In this document: one piece after another, positions 38,747 to 47,579 of the stretch
Layout of the letters: every line of letters starts with the position of its first letter
Position numbering within the stretch: the first letter of the stretch is position 1
From: Salinarimonadaceae bacterium
GTDB taxonomy: Bacteria; Pseudomonadota; Alphaproteobacteria; Rhizobiales; Beijerinckiaceae
Direction of reading: 5' to 3'
Assembly: GCA_007693435.1 (NCBI GenBank)
Contig: REDO01000185.1
Location: forward strand, 1-64,000
Length of the DNA stretch: 64,000 bases
Program-made: the position numbers and the translations under genes
Notes under the pieces: generated by a model
The model's database searches: none
What the model saw: only the letters and a program-made list of their open reading frames with translations
What the model was told of the DNA's origin: nothing

Positions 38747-38767
38747 CTGCATGGCTCCAACGCGAAC

Positions 38768-38789
38768 GCCCTCCCGCATGTTTGCGGGA
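38768..38789 (-). repeat. Hairpin in the infC leader
   Basis: CCTCCCGCA and TGCGGGAGG form a perfect 9-bp stem with loop TGTT, about 36 bp upstream of the infC start. It may be a leader structure or the terminator of the preceding mscS-side transcript; no T run favours either strand. Confidence 0.5.
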
Positions 38790-38922
38790 GGTCAGCTGCG
38801 TCGGACCGTGATGGCACCGATACGCAACTCTTTGCGCAAAACCGCCCAAAGTCAAGGGATTCTCAAGGGATTCGGCCCCTGACGGCCGCCTCCCGCGCGT
38901 CGAGCCAGCGGCGGTCGCGGCT

Positions 38923-41217
38923 TCATTCCTTCGGCGTTTCCGCCCCGGCTGCGCCAGTCTCCTCGTGGGCGGTCTCCACCATCTGCCGATCGTCCGGCCG
39001 CGTTCCTTCGCTGGGCGGCAGCTGCGAGAACGGCGGCGCATTGTTCGCGCGGGCGTCTCCGGAATAATAGGTGACGTGAGGGAAGGGGATCTCGATCCCG
39101 CGCTCGTCGAAGACCGCCTTGACGTATTCGTTGTAGGCCCGGCCCGTCCCCCATTGCTTGCCCGGCAACGTCTTGATGCGCCCGCGGACGACGATCGCGC
39201 TGTCGGCGAATTGCGTGACGCCATGCATTTCGTAGGGGCCGATGATGTTCGGAGCGTGATCGGGATCCGCTGCGAGCCTGTCGAACGCGTCGGCCATGGC
39301 CTGCTTCACGGACGGGATGTCGGACTTGTAGTCCACGCCTATCTCCGCGACGTGATAGGAGAAGTTGCGCATACTGTTGGAGACCATGTCCACGCTGGAG
39401 AACGGGATGACGTGGTAGACGCCGCTCAGGTCGCGCATCGAGACGGAGCGGATCGTGAGACGCTCCACGACGCCGGAGACGCCGCCGGCGGTGACGACGT
39501 CGCCCTCGTTCATGGCGTTCTCGAGCTGGATGAAAACGCCCGTGATCACGTCCTGCACGAGCTTCTGCGCGCCGAAGCCGACGGCCAGGCCAACGACGCC
39601 CGCGCCGGCGAGCAGCGGAGCGATGTTCACTCCGATCTCCGAGAGCACCATGATGGCGACGACGACGCACAAGGTGACCGTGAAGGCGTTGCGGAACAGC
39701 GAGAGCAGCGTGCGCTCGCGCGCCGTGGCCGGCGTCCCGTAATCCGGATTCAGGCGATACTCCACCCACGAGGACATGACGACATAGAGCACGAAGCCGC
39801 CGAGCAGTATCAGGCCGGCGGAGAGCAGCGACGTCGTGATCGCCAGCCCGACGCCGGATGTCGCCCAGGAGACGAAGTCGAAGACCTCCCAGGCGGCGGC
39901 GATCGCCATCACGACCGCTGCGACGACGACGACGCGGACGACGTGCAGGACTTTCGGAACGAAGGCGTTGAGCCGCGTCTCGAGAAGCGGAAGCCGTTTC
40001 CTGACGTCGTCGGACAGTCGCATGCCGCCGGAGATCACGCGCGAGACGAAACCGAAGATCAGGACGCCCACCGCGATCGCCACCACGCTCTTGAAGGTCG
40101 CCGCGGCCATGAACTCGATCGCGGTTCGCGGATCGGCGACCCAGACGAAGAAAGCGACGAGCAGGTAGCCGATTGCGAGGATGTGCCAGAGCTGGGCGAG
40201 CGCCTGCGACATCCGCCCCAGCGCGTCCTTCTGGCCGCGGGCGACGCGCCGCATCAGCAATTCGCGCACCAGAGCCTTGTTCTGGAGAACGAGCACGATG
40301 CCGATCATGCAGGCGGTGAACACGGCGAGCGCGCGGATCGCCTGACCGGACGCCGCGGTGAGGTTCCAGGTGACGATCGGGGCGATGAAGAGGAATGCGT
40401 AGACGAGCAGGCTCACGACGCGCGAGAGCCAGAAATACCAGTAGTTCGCGGTCGTGTCCCCGATCGGCAGAAAGCGCAGCGCGCCGCAATGGGGCATGAA
40501 CACCCCTCTGACCGCGACCTTGAGCCCCTCGGCGACGAGGAAGGCGTTCAGGAACAGGGCCGCGTTGAGGCCCATGATTTCGTTGGTCGCGACATTGGCC
40601 GCGAGCACGAAGCCGATGATCCAGGCGACCAGAACGCTCGCCGCGTCGATCCCGATCGCCGCCGGCGCGAGCGCGAGTCGGCGCATCAGACCGCTCGCGC
40701 GCGCCTTGTCGGAAAACCCGCGTCGCATGCGGTCGGTCACGAGCCGAAGCGCGAAGAACACGGAAAGCGTCGCGGCCATGACGATCCCGAGCGTCCAGAG
40801 CACACGGGCGAGGAACGTCACATCGGCGCTCGAAGCGTCACGCCACAGGGTCGCGACCGCGCCGGCGAATTCGGCGGCGACGCCGAAGACCCCGGAAATG
40901 TTCTCCGCGACGTCGCGGGTCCGCTCCGCGATCAGCCGTGCGACGGAGACCGACTCAGCAGACTGCTCCGCGACGCCGGGAGCGGCGGCCTCGCCGCGCA
41001 GGCGCTCGATCAGGCGTGCGCGGGCCGAATCATCCTCCAGAAGATCGATGAGCGCCTGGGTCTGCGCGTCAGCCGGCGCAGTCTCGCCGGAGGTCGCCGG
41101 TTCCGACGCCGCCGCCTGGGGTGGGAGCAGCTGCGCCGACGCCGAAGCGGGAACGGCGAGCCAGACGGCGAGTAGGACGACGAGCGGGAGAAAACGTGCG
41201 AACGTGAGGCGGCGCAT
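38923..41217 (-). CDS. Large MscS-family mechanosensitive channel
   Basis: A 764-aa channel. Signal peptide (about residues 1-28, ending ASASAQ), a helical periplasmic domain with acidic residues, then about eight or more membrane segments. The MscS core at the C-terminus has the pore helix region ([26 protein letters not shown]) and a soluble vestibule ([39 protein letters not shown]). It is of the YbdG/MscM-like enlarged type and should relieve hypo-osmotic pressure. The start MRRLTFARF is chosen because it gives the signal peptide; the upstream frame is unrelated. It borders the accessory patch to its right. Confidence 0.9.
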   Translation of the reverse strand: MRRLTFARFLPLVVLLAVWLAVPASASAQLLPPQAAASEPATSGETAPADAQTQALIDLLEDDSARARLIERLRGEAAAPGVAEQSAESVSVARLIAERTRDVAENISGVFGVAAEFAGAVATLWRDASSADVTFLARVLWTLGIVMAATLSVFFALRLVTDRMRRGFSDKARASGLMRRLALAPAAIGIDAASVLVAWIIGFVLAANVATNEIMGLNAALFLNAFLVAEGLKVAVRGVFMPHCGALRFLPIGDTTANYWYFWLSRVVSLLVYAFLFIAPIVTWNLTAASGQAIRALAVFTACMIGIVLVLQNKALVRELLMRRVARGQKDALGRMSQALAQLWHILAIGYLLVAFFVWVADPRTAIEFMAAATFKSVVAIAVGVLIFGFVSRVISGGMRLSDDVRKRLPLLETRLNAFVPKVLHVVRVVVVAAVVMAIAAAWEVFDFVSWATSGVGLAITTSLLSAGLILLGGFVLYVVMSSWVEYRLNPDYGTPATARERTLLSLFRNAFTVTLCVVVAIMVLSEIGVNIAPLLAGAGVVGLAVGFGAQKLVQDVITGVFIQLENAMNEGDVVTAGGVSGVVERLTIRSVSMRDLSGVYHVIPFSSVDMVSNSMRNFSYHVAEIGVDYKSDIPSVKQAMADAFDRLAADPDHAPNIIGPYEMHGVTQFADSAIVVRGRIKTLPGKQWGTGRAYNEYVKAVFDERGIEIPFPHVTYYSGDARANNAPPFSQLPPSEGTRPDDRQMVETAHEETGAAGAETPKE

Positions 41218-41349
41218 GAAAGAAGCTTCGAATCTCTGGCTGGGCGATTGCGACAGAAGCCAAACTAGGCGTTCAGGCGGCGAATGCAAACCGGTCTCCG
41301 CCGAGCCTGACGCCTCTCGCGAGGGCTGGCGCGTCGTCAGAAAAACAAA

Positions 41350-41632
41350 GGAGCTGACAAAGATAGTTGAGAAAAGCTATTTTTGTCAGATAGTTAGAGA
41401 AACACGCCGGAGCAGGCTTCCGGCAAGCATCGAGATCGAACCTTTGAAGTATTTCTGTGCGGGCGCGACGGCGCGCTCCGCGGCCGAACTGACCGGGGTG
41501 AATCGCAACACGGCGATTCTGTTCATCATGGAGTGCGGATGGCGTTTCAATCGCCGGCCCGTTGGCGACCTCATCAAGGCTCTGCAAAAATAGAGATTTT
41601 AGTAACGGCGGACGCCCAATCTATGTCAGCCT
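41350..41632 (+). mobile_element. Internally deleted IS1595-type remnant (MITE-like)
   Basis: A 283-bp element with imperfect inverted ends. The left end reads GCTGACAAAGAT from 41353 and the right end, on the complement, GCTGACATAGAT (11 of 12 match). Between them a single frame joins the N-terminal and C-terminal parts of an IS1595-family transposase, with the catalytic middle missing. The surroundings are AT-rich. Flanking 8-bp duplications were not found. It cannot move itself, but could be cross-mobilised by an intact relative. Confidence 0.65.
41375..41593 (+). pseudogene. IS1595-family transposase remnant, middle deleted
   Basis: About 72 codons ending at TAG 41593. The first part matches the N-terminal HTH of IS1595/IS1016-type transposases (PLKYFCAGATARSAAELTGV, NRNTAILF). 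It is joined directly to the C-terminal ECGWRFNRRPVGDLIKAL block. The DDE-type core that normally separates them (over 150 residues) is gone, so the product is inactive. The junction lies near 41519-41530, where both parent segments would carry LF-I. No clear start codon with a ribosome site is visible. Confidence 0.65.
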
Positions 41633-41667
41633 TTTCTAAAATTTTTCTGGACCAACAGGAGCCCTCG

Positions 41668-41703
41668 ATGACCACGACCACTGCCGAGAGCCATCCACCG
41701 TGA
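41668..41703 (+). CDS. Eleven-codon upstream reading frame
   Basis: ATG followed by codons for TTTTAESHPP and TGA, with AGGAG (41657-41661) 6 nt before the ATG. Its stop overlaps the GTG start of the receiver gene by 4 nt (GTGA), so it could be a leader peptide coupling translation. Alternatively it is the original N-terminus of the receiver separated by a one-base frameshift. It is too short to judge by composition. Confidence 0.4.
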   Translation: MTTTTAESHPP

Positions 41704-42080
41704 TCGAGCGCGGGAGCGAACATATCCTGGTCGTCGAGGATGACGACTTGGTCCGTGCATATGTCGTCCAGCAGCTCGACTCACTCGGCTACCAAGTGTC
41801 GGAGGCGCCGGACGGTCCTACCGCCCTCGCGGTTATCCGCGAGCGCTCCGACATCGATCTGCTGTTTACCGATATCGTCTTGCCGGGCGGCATGTCCGGG
41901 TACGATTTGGCCGAGGCGGCCGGGCGACTGCGGCCTGAACTGCGTGTTCTCTACACCTCAGGCTATTCCGAGGAGAGCATCGCCCGCTACGATCGGCCGG
42001 ATCCGGGGGGTGAGCTGTTGAAGAAGCCTTATAGACGGCAGGAACTGGCGCGACGGCTGCGCAGTATCTTCGAGCCATGA
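41700..42080 (+). CDS. Orphan receiver-domain response regulator
   Basis: A 126-aa single CheY-like receiver. It has the acidic pair in VVEDDDLVR, the phospho-acceptor Asp in LLFTDIVLPGG (about residue 58), Ser/Thr in LYTSGYS and the conserved Lys in LLKKPYRR. There is no output domain. The sequence closely resembles receivers at the C-terminus of hybrid histidine kinases, so this may be a detached module. The start is GTG without its own clear Shine-Dalgarno; the upstream 11-codon frame has one. No histidine kinase gene lies in the window. It sits next to the IS remnant. Confidence 0.8.
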   Translation: MIERGSEHILVVEDDDLVRAYVVQQLDSLGYQVSEAPDGPTALAVIRERSDIDLLFTDIVLPGGMSGYDLAEAAGRLRPELRVLYTSGYSEESIARYDRPDPGGELLKKPYRRQELARRLRSIFEP

Positions 42081-42201
42081 CGTTGTTCGTCGTGCAGATC
42101 GCAGCATGGAACTTTTTTCGGAGCAGTGAATACGATTCCCATGATCGAGTGGGGCCGATTTGGATTGGTCACCGATTCTTGCGCGAGAGAGAGAAAGGCA
42201 C

Positions 42202-42822
42202 ATGTCAGTCACGCATCAAAGCTTGCTCGACGCGATGGACGGGATCGCCATCGTTCTCGATGAAGAGCTACGGATTTCCCAGATCGGCAAAACGAACTGG
42301 GAGAAATTCATCGACGATAATCCGCCGCCGCAGGATGCAGCGCCGCGAAATCTCACGAACGAGAGTGTGGTCGGCCTTCCCATAACGGACTTCTTCGCTG
42401 GCGACGCGGTGCGCGCGACCTTCGGTGACCTGTTCAAGAAAGTGCTTGGCGGGGCGCGACCAGCCGTTCAGATCGACTATCGCTGCGACGCGCCGGAGCT
42501 CCGACGTGACATGCGCCTTTCGGTCAGTCCGATCATAACTGGCGCCGACAAGCGCTACCTGCTTTATCAATCGGTGACGCTCGCGGTCCAGCAGCGTCCC
42601 AAATTGCCGCTATTCTGCGCGCCCGTAGCCGATCAGGAAGCAGAAGACATCCTCACATTATGCGCGATCTGCGCCCGTGTGGCCTGGCCGATCGGCGCGC
42701 CGACGGGCGCGCGCGAATGGATCGACTCCGCCGAGTATTACAGACGCGATGGTGAGGAGGTCGCCGTGATCTCCCATGGATTTTTCGAAGAATGCTTCGC
42801 CAGGCTTCAGGACGAGGATTAA
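42202..42822 (+). CDS. PAS-like protein with C-terminal Cys/His motif
   Basis: A 206-aa protein that I do not recognise as a named family. Residues 1-130 resemble a PAS domain (LLDAMDGIAIVLDEELRISQIG, GLPITDFFAGD). The C-terminus has LTLCAICARVAW and, about 45 residues later, VISHGFFEECFARL. That layout recalls the CxxC...HGxCPxC module found at the ends of some PAS sensors and receivers, but one Cys of the second pair is Phe here, leaving a C-C-H-C set. There is no kinase or DNA-binding domain. It follows the orphan receiver by 121 bp. Inference: sensor or partner of the receiver. Lower GC than neighbours. Confidence 0.65.
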   Translation: MSVTHQSLLDAMDGIAIVLDEELRISQIGKTNWEKFIDDNPPPQDAAPRNLTNESVVGLPITDFFAGDAVRATFGDLFKKVLGGARPAVQIDYRCDAPELRRDMRLSVSPIITGADKRYLLYQSVTLAVQQRPKLPLFCAPVADQEAEDILTLCAICARVAWPIGAPTGAREWIDSAEYYRRDGEEVAVISHGFFEECFARLQDED

Positions 42823-42855
42823 AGTTCGGGGCTGACGCGCTATCTATATCGGCCC

Positions 42856-42893
42856 AAAAAAACAAAAAAACGCCCGGCGCAAGGCCGGGCGTT
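42856..42893 (-). terminator. Strong intrinsic terminator of the phasin gene
   Basis: A 10-bp perfect stem (AACGCCCGGC/GCCGGGCGTT, loop GCAAG on the plus strand). On the minus strand it is followed by an almost uninterrupted T tract of about 14 nt. It lies 39 bp beyond the phasin stop. Confidence 0.92.
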
Positions 42894-42931
42894 CATATAT
42901 CCAGTCGGCGCGACCGCCGGGGAAAGGCGCC

Positions 42932-43267
42932 TTACTTGGCGACCGTCTTGGCGACGGCGACTTCGACCGGCTTGACCATTTCCTTGGCGAGGTTCGCGTA
43001 GAGCTCACCGATCTTCGACGACTGTGCGACGAAAGCCTCGTAGCTGCTCTTGACGAAATCGGTCTGGATCTCGATGGCCTTGTCGAGCGACTTGGCGCCG
43101 ACCAGCTTCTCGAGAGCCGAAGCGCTGTGCTCGAAGGACTTCTTGGCGAAATCGGCGGTCTCGACCGCGATCGCCTGAGCGCCCATCGAGACGCTGCCGA
43201 AAGTCTTCACGGCGACGTCGACGTTCTCTTTGCCGAGCTTCTGGATGTCTTCGAACTGGTTCATCAT
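42932..43267 (-). CDS. Phasin family protein
   Basis: A 111-aa amphipathic helical protein of the Phasin_2 type (FEDIQKLGKENVDVAVKTFG, AIAVETADFAKKSFE, KSSYEAFVAQSSKIGELYANLAKE). Phasins coat polyhydroxyalkanoate granules, so the host probably stores PHA. No PHA synthase is in this window. The start is at the first of two adjacent ATGs; the longer frame is rejected because it extends over the promoter. The gene is monocistronic, with a near-consensus promoter and a strong terminator, suggesting high expression. Confidence 0.92.
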   Translation of the reverse strand: MMNQFEDIQKLGKENVDVAVKTFGSVSMGAQAIAVETADFAKKSFEHSASALEKLVGAKSLDKAIEIQTDFVKSSYEAFVAQSSKIGELYANLAKEMVKPVEVAVAKTVAK

Positions 43268-43342
43268 TTTGTGTCCCGACGCGCGAGCGCCGCTCCTGTC
43301 TGCAAATACCTGAGACCGACCAAGCCGGTCAGCCCATGGACT

Positions 43343-43372
43343 CTTATATGTGCACCGCACAATGAAAGTCAA
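43343..43372 (-). promoter_or_regulatory. Near-consensus promoter of the phasin gene
   Basis: On the minus strand TTGACT (43367-43372), 18 nt, TATAAG (43343-43348), each 5 of 6 to the housekeeping consensus. It lies about 76 bp upstream of the start codon and is the best housekeeping-type promoter seen in the window. Confidence 0.7.
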
Positions 43373-43538
43373 GTAAAATGCTGCAACGCAATATCGGGCT
43401 CGGATTTCCGACAATCCATTAACCGCTCCGTAACCGCGTCCTGCGCAGCATGAGGATTGTGACGCGCTTGCAACGTCGGGCTTTGGGGGGCCTCGCGCGT
43501 CGGTGACTTGGGAAGACCGGTTTACAGGGACGGTCCTA

Positions 43539-45065
43539 ATGGTTTTGCGTATCGCATCCTCGCTCGCCGCGCTGCCCTGCGGACGCGCGCTCGCTATCGT
43601 TCTCATCGCTTTCGTCGCGCTCGCGGCGAGCGCCTCGGGGCCAGGCGGCGGCGCCGCCGCCTACAATCCTCCTTACGCCGCGCTGGTCGTCGATGTGAAG
43701 ACCGGCCGCACGCTGCATGAGGAGAACGCCGACGCGACGCGCCATCCGGCGTCGCTCACGAAGGTGATGACGCTCTATCTGGTGTTCGAGCGTCTCGAAC
43801 GCGGCGAGCTTCGTCTCAATTCGCCCTTGCGCGTTTCGTCGCGCGCCGCCGCCGAGCCGCCGTCCAAGCTCGGATTGCGGGCCGGATCGACGATCACGCT
43901 CGAGAACGCGATACTCTCCCTCGTGACGCGCTCGGCGAACGACGCGGCGACGGTGATCGCGGAAAATCTCGGCGGCAGCGTCGAGGCCTTCGCCCGCGAG
44001 ATGACGGAGACCGCCCGCGCGCTCGGCATGCGCCGCACGACGTTCCGCAACGCCCACGGCCTGCCGAATTCAGCGCAGGTGACGACGGCGCGCGACCTCT
44101 CGATCCTCGCCATCGCGGTGCAGGACCGTTTCCCGCAATACTATCACTATTTCAGCCGACGTTCGTTCCAGTTCGCTGGCCGCGCCCATCCTAATCACAA
44201 CCGTCTGCTCGGCCGCGTCGAGGGCGTCGACGGCATCAAGACCGGATTCATCCGCGCCTCCGGTTTCAACCTGATGACGAACGCGAAGTCGCGCGACCGG
44301 CACATCGTGACGATCGTCCTCGGCGGCCGCAGCGGCGCCCATCGCGACGGCATCGTAGAGCGACTGGTCACGCGGCACCTTCCGCGCGCCTATGCCGGCG
44401 CCCGCCAGACGCCGCTTGTCGGTCCGGGCCGCGCCGTGGCGCGCGCCTCGTCGGGGCTGCTGGCCGGAGTTCTGCCGCCGCGTCGCCCCAGCAATATCGG
44501 CGAGCCGGTCGCGGCTTTCGCCAGCGTGACCCCGCCTACGATCCCGCAGGGCGACGGCCGCGCGCCCCTCGACCTGAACGCCATGCGACCCGCGGTCGCC
44601 TCGGCCAGCGACGCGCCATCGACGACGACGCCGGGCTCGTCCCGCGCCATCGCCTTCGCCGGCGCGACGGGTTCGATTCCGCTGCCGCCGGCGCCGATCG
44701 CTGACGCGCGTCCCGCTCCAGAGGCGCCTTCCGCTCCGGCTCCGCGGCAGGTCGCGGCCCTCGCCGCGCCGACGCCGCCCGCCGCTACCGCGCCGCCCGC
44801 GCAAGCCGAGGCGCAGCGCTCGCCCTGGGTGATCCAGATCGCAGCCGTCGATTCGGAGACGGCGGCCATGTCCATGCTCGAGCGAGCCCGTACTCGCATC
44901 GGCGGACCGCTCCGTAAGGCCTCGCCGTTCACCGAGCCCGTCGTGGCCAACGGCGTGACCCTCTACCGCGCCCGATTCTCCGGCTTCGACGAGGCGGCGC
45001 AGGCCCGCGACGCCTGCCGGCAGCTCGAGCGCAACGGCTTCGCCTGCTTCGCTTCGCGAAGCTGA
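43539..45065 (+). CDS. D-alanyl-D-alanine carboxypeptidase with SPOR domain
   Basis: A 508-aa penicillin-binding protein of the S11 family. The signal peptide ends about residue 38. Catalytic SLTK (about 70) and SAN (about 130) are followed by KTGFIRASG. A long Ala/Pro linker precedes a C-terminal SPOR domain (about 425-505, WVIQIAAVDSETAAM), which binds denuded septal peptidoglycan and would place the enzyme at division sites. The ATG at 43539 has AGGGA 8 nt upstream and gives the better signal peptide; GTG 12 codons upstream is the alternative. A near-CtrA motif TTAA-N7-GTAA lies at 43419. Confidence 0.93.
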   Translation: MVLRIASSLAALPCGRALAIVLIAFVALAASASGPGGGAAAYNPPYAALVVDVKTGRTLHEENADATRHPASLTKVMTLYLVFERLERGELRLNSPLRVSSRAAAEPPSKLGLRAGSTITLENAILSLVTRSANDAATVIAENLGGSVEAFAREMTETARALGMRRTTFRNAHGLPNSAQVTTARDLSILAIAVQDRFPQYYHYFSRRSFQFAGRAHPNHNRLLGRVEGVDGIKTGFIRASGFNLMTNAKSRDRHIVTIVLGGRSGAHRDGIVERLVTRHLPRAYAGARQTPLVGPGRAVARASSGLLAGVLPPRRPSNIGEPVAAFASVTPPTIPQGDGRAPLDLNAMRPAVASASDAPSTTTPGSSRAIAFAGATGSIPLPPAPIADARPAPEAPSAPAPRQVAALAAPTPPAATAPPAQAEAQRSPWVIQIAAVDSETAAMSMLERARTRIGGPLRKASPFTEPVVANGVTLYRARFSGFDEAAQARDACRQLERNGFACFASRS

Positions 45066-45179
45066 GCGCGGCTCGAATCCGATCGACGACCCGGACGCGC
45101 GGCCCGAGCCTCGCGCCCGGCTTTCCGACCAACTGAATGCGGTCCCGTATGGATCGTTCGTGCGTGCGTTTGTGGAGTA

Positions 45180-45917
45180 TCAGCGATGTCGGCTCAAGAG
45201 GATGTCTTTGGCCTGGTTGACCCGAGCCGCGAGCCAGGTCGATCCGCCCTGGTCGGGATGCAGTTTCAGCATCAGCGTGCGATGCGCCCGCTTGATCGAG
45301 TCGATATCGGCCCCCGGAGAAAGCCCCAGGATCTGATAGGCCTCCTCTTCCGACATCGCGCCCGTCTTGGCCTCGCCGCGCGGCCCCGCGTCTCTGTCAG
45401 TCTTAGCGTCTTCACGCCATCCGGGAAACCGGCGGTCGAAATAAGCCTCGAGCAACCGGGCGCCTTCGGGGTCTGAATTCGCGCATTCGGCGTAGAGCGC
45501 CATCAGCTCGCGCTCGGTCAGCGCCGCGAGCGCGCGGCCGGCGAAGCCCCCCGCAAGAACGCTTCCCTCCATCGCCCCCGAATCATGGTCGAGCGTCATC
45601 TCGATCATGGCGGAGCGCACCCGCGAGACGCGTCCGGTCGCGCTCGGTCCGGACGCCCCGCCGCCGGGAAAGCGGCCCGTGCCGGGAAGACGCGGGAAAT
45701 TCGCGGTGAGGCCAAGAATCCAGGCGCCCAGGCCGGCGACGAGCATGGCGATTTCGATGCGACCGCGCGCCAGCATCAGCGCAGCGAGTCCGAACAGAGC
45801 CACGCCGCCGAGGGTCTTCACGATCCGCGCGAGCATCGCCGGGTTCGTGCGCGCGAAGACGCGAGAGAGCCACCAGAAGGCGATCAGGGCCAGAGCCCCG
45901 TAGAGCAGCGTCATCAT
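45180..45917 (-). CDS. Membrane-anchored J-domain protein
   Basis: A 245-aa protein with two N-terminal membrane segments (YGALALIAFWWLSRVF and VALFGLAALMLA). An intermediate region is related to the alphaproteobacterial DnaJ-like family, and a C-terminal J domain has the HPD motif in LKLHPDQGG. The J domain is at the C-terminus as in Tim14/Pam18-like proteins. It should stimulate a DnaK at the membrane. It lies downstream of the VWA-protein gene on the same strand. Confidence 0.88.
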   Translation of the reverse strand: MMTLLYGALALIAFWWLSRVFARTNPAMLARIVKTLGGVALFGLAALMLARGRIEIAMLVAGLGAWILGLTANFPRLPGTGRFPGGGASGPSATGRVSRVRSAMIEMTLDHDSGAMEGSVLAGGFAGRALAALTERELMALYAECANSDPEGARLLEAYFDRRFPGWREDAKTDRDAGPRGEAKTGAMSEEEAYQILGLSPGADIDSIKRAHRTLMLKLHPDQGGSTWLAARVNQAKDILLSRHR

Positions 45918-45944
45918 GAGGGATCTGTGGTCATGATGATCGCC

Positions 45945-46661
45945 TCATGTGGAGGGCCTCATGGAGCCCAGAAGGCGGCGCGCGCCCGCATCCTTCGTCG
46001 CGAGCCGCTCCAGCGCCCGCGATCCGCCGCTGGCGTAGGCCGCGGCCGCGCGCAACAGCGCTGCGAGTGCGTCGGGCGCGGACCCGTCGAAACGCTCGAA
46101 AGCGCCGCCTGTGAGCCGCGCGATCTCGCGGAAGGTCGCTTCGGCCATCGGATCGCCGCCCTCCTGGAAGATGAAGCCCTTGACCCCGAGCGCGCCGAGT
46201 TCGCCCGCGATCGCGCATAGCGCGTCGGCGTCCTCCTCCATGGCGTCGCCCACATAGACGAAGGCGTCGATCCGCGTCTCGCGGACGCCCTTGCGGATAT
46301 GGCTCAGGACGCGCTCGATCTGCGTCTGCCCGCCCCGGCAGGAGATGCGCGTCATGAGGTCGGTCAGGGCCGTGGGATCGGCGACCCAGCGCGAGGCGCG
46401 GCACTCTCGGAAACCGCGGAAAAAGATCAGTTGCACCGCCAGCCCGCCGATCGAAGCCGCCGTCTCGAACATGCCGCCCTGCACCCCGCAGGCGAGATCC
46501 CAGGTCGGCTGCCGGCTCATCGTCGCGTCGAGCGCGAAGACGAGTCTCCCTTTCGCCGCAGCGACGCGTTTGGGCGAAGGCGCGACGGCGTCCGCTTCGG
46601 CCAGAAAGGCCTCGACAGTCGCTTCGCCCTGGCGCTTCTCGATGTCCTTGCGATCCTTCAT
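45945..46661 (-). CDS. VWA-like domain protein
   Basis: A 238-aa cytoplasmic protein with a von Willebrand factor A-type fold. The metal site reads FALDATMSRQPTWD (D-x-T-x-S, a variant of DxSxS), with SCRGGQTQIERVL and VYVGDAMEEDAD further on. The function is unknown; members occur in conserved clusters of Hyphomicrobiales. The start overlaps the upstream methyltransferase stop by 4 nt (ATGA), implying coupling. The long upstream frame is excluded. Confidence 0.82.
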   Translation of the reverse strand: MKDRKDIEKRQGEATVEAFLAEADAVAPSPKRVAAAKGRLVFALDATMSRQPTWDLACGVQGGMFETAASIGGLAVQLIFFRGFRECRASRWVADPTALTDLMTRISCRGGQTQIERVLSHIRKGVRETRIDAFVYVGDAMEEDADALCAIAGELGALGVKGFIFQEGGDPMAEATFREIARLTGGAFERFDGSAPDALAALLRAAAAYASGGSRALERLATKDAGARRLLGSMRPST

Positions 46662-47491
46662 CCGCTCCTCGGGGTCTCCTCGTCCCCTATAGATAGCGCC
46701 GGCGAGGCCCGGTTCCCAGCGCCTGCGCGCAGCCGCGTCCCGGGAACGAGAGGAGCGGGGGCGGCGGCCGGGGCGGGAGATGGAGAGAGGGCGGGGGCGA
46801 ATGTCAGCCGGCGGCGGGCGACGCGCGCCGGGATCGGCCTGGGCGCCTGCTTCACCGCCTCGACGACGATGATCCCGGCGAAAGGCGCGGAAAGGCGCGT
46901 CCCGAAACGCTCCCAGGCCCCCGCCGTGCGCAGGAAGGCATCCGAAGCGATCGGCGGCACATAGAGCGCTTCGGTCCATTTCTCGGCCGCGAAGGAGTTG
47001 CGCGCAAGAAGGTCCGCGAGCTGCGAACGGGAATAGGGGCGTCCCTGCCCGAAGGGCGTCGCATCGACGCGCGCCCAGACGCCGCGCCGGTTGGGCGTCA
47101 CGATGGCGACGCGCCCCCCGGGCGCGAGGGTCCGCCATAATTCGTGGAGCAATTCGTCAGGGTCTTCGGTCGTCTCCAGCAGATGCGCGACGATCGCGCG
47201 GTCGTAGGCGGCGTCGGGCAACGGCAGCATCAGGGGATCGGCGAGAAAGGCGAGGTTCGCGGTTTCGCTCGGCCAATGCCCCACTCCCTGCCGCGCCGGC
47301 ATCAGCAGGTTCACGCGTTCCGCGCGGGCGAGGGCGGGGCGCAGGTAGGGCGGGCAATAGCCCAGCCCGAGCACACGGGCGTCCTTGACGCCGCGCAGGA
47401 AGTCGACCAGCGCGCGGCCGACGAAGCGCTGCGCGGTGCGGCCGAGCGGCGTCTCGTAGAACGACTGCAAGGCCAGAATGTCGACGATCAT
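46658..47491 (-). CDS. SAM-dependent methyltransferase
   Basis: A 277-aa class I methyltransferase-like protein (VLGLGYCPPYLRPALARAE as motif I, PLPDAAYDRAIVAHLLETTEDPDELLHEL around motif II, LAPGGRVAIVTPNRRGVWAR). The Gly-rich motif I is non-standard (GLGYCPP), so activity is not certain. The C-terminal 50 residues are Ala/Pro-rich. It is coupled to the VWA gene by a 4-nt overlap and divergent from gloB. This methyltransferase-gloB arrangement is common in related genomes. Confidence 0.85.
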   Translation of the reverse strand: MIVDILALQSFYETPLGRTAQRFVGRALVDFLRGVKDARVLGLGYCPPYLRPALARAERVNLLMPARQGVGHWPSETANLAFLADPLMLPLPDAAYDRAIVAHLLETTEDPDELLHELWRTLAPGGRVAIVTPNRRGVWARVDATPFGQGRPYSRSQLADLLARNSFAAEKWTEALYVPPIASDAFLRTAGAWERFGTRLSAPFAGIIVVEAVKQAPRPIPARVARRRLTFAPALSPSPAPAAAPAPLVPGTRLRAGAGNRASPALSIGDEETPRSG

Positions 47492-47579
47492 GCAACTCGG
47501 TCCGCTTCAGTGTCCGCCTCAAGGAATGGCCTCTCGCGCGCCGGCGCGCAACCCGAAACACCCCACTTCGGGACTTCTC

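Noticed and set aside
36117..38882. A 921-codon plus-strand frame
   Set aside because: It lies opposite tsaB, the nitroreductase, nfu and infC, all with clear motifs. It is a shadow frame.
38965..41175. A 736-codon plus-strand frame opposite the MscS-type channel
   Set aside because: Composition rich in His/Asp/Arg and fully antisense to a channel with clear membrane segments and MscS core.
42828..42841. IS-end-like GGGGCTGACGCGCT
   Set aside because: Only nine bases resemble the IS1595-type ends and no partner end is found at a sensible distance. I treat it as a possible solo remnant, not a feature.
43419..43433. TTAA-N7-GTAA upstream of the D,D-carboxypeptidase gene
   Set aside because: It is one base off the CtrA-type consensus and 106 bp from the start, too weak without further evidence.
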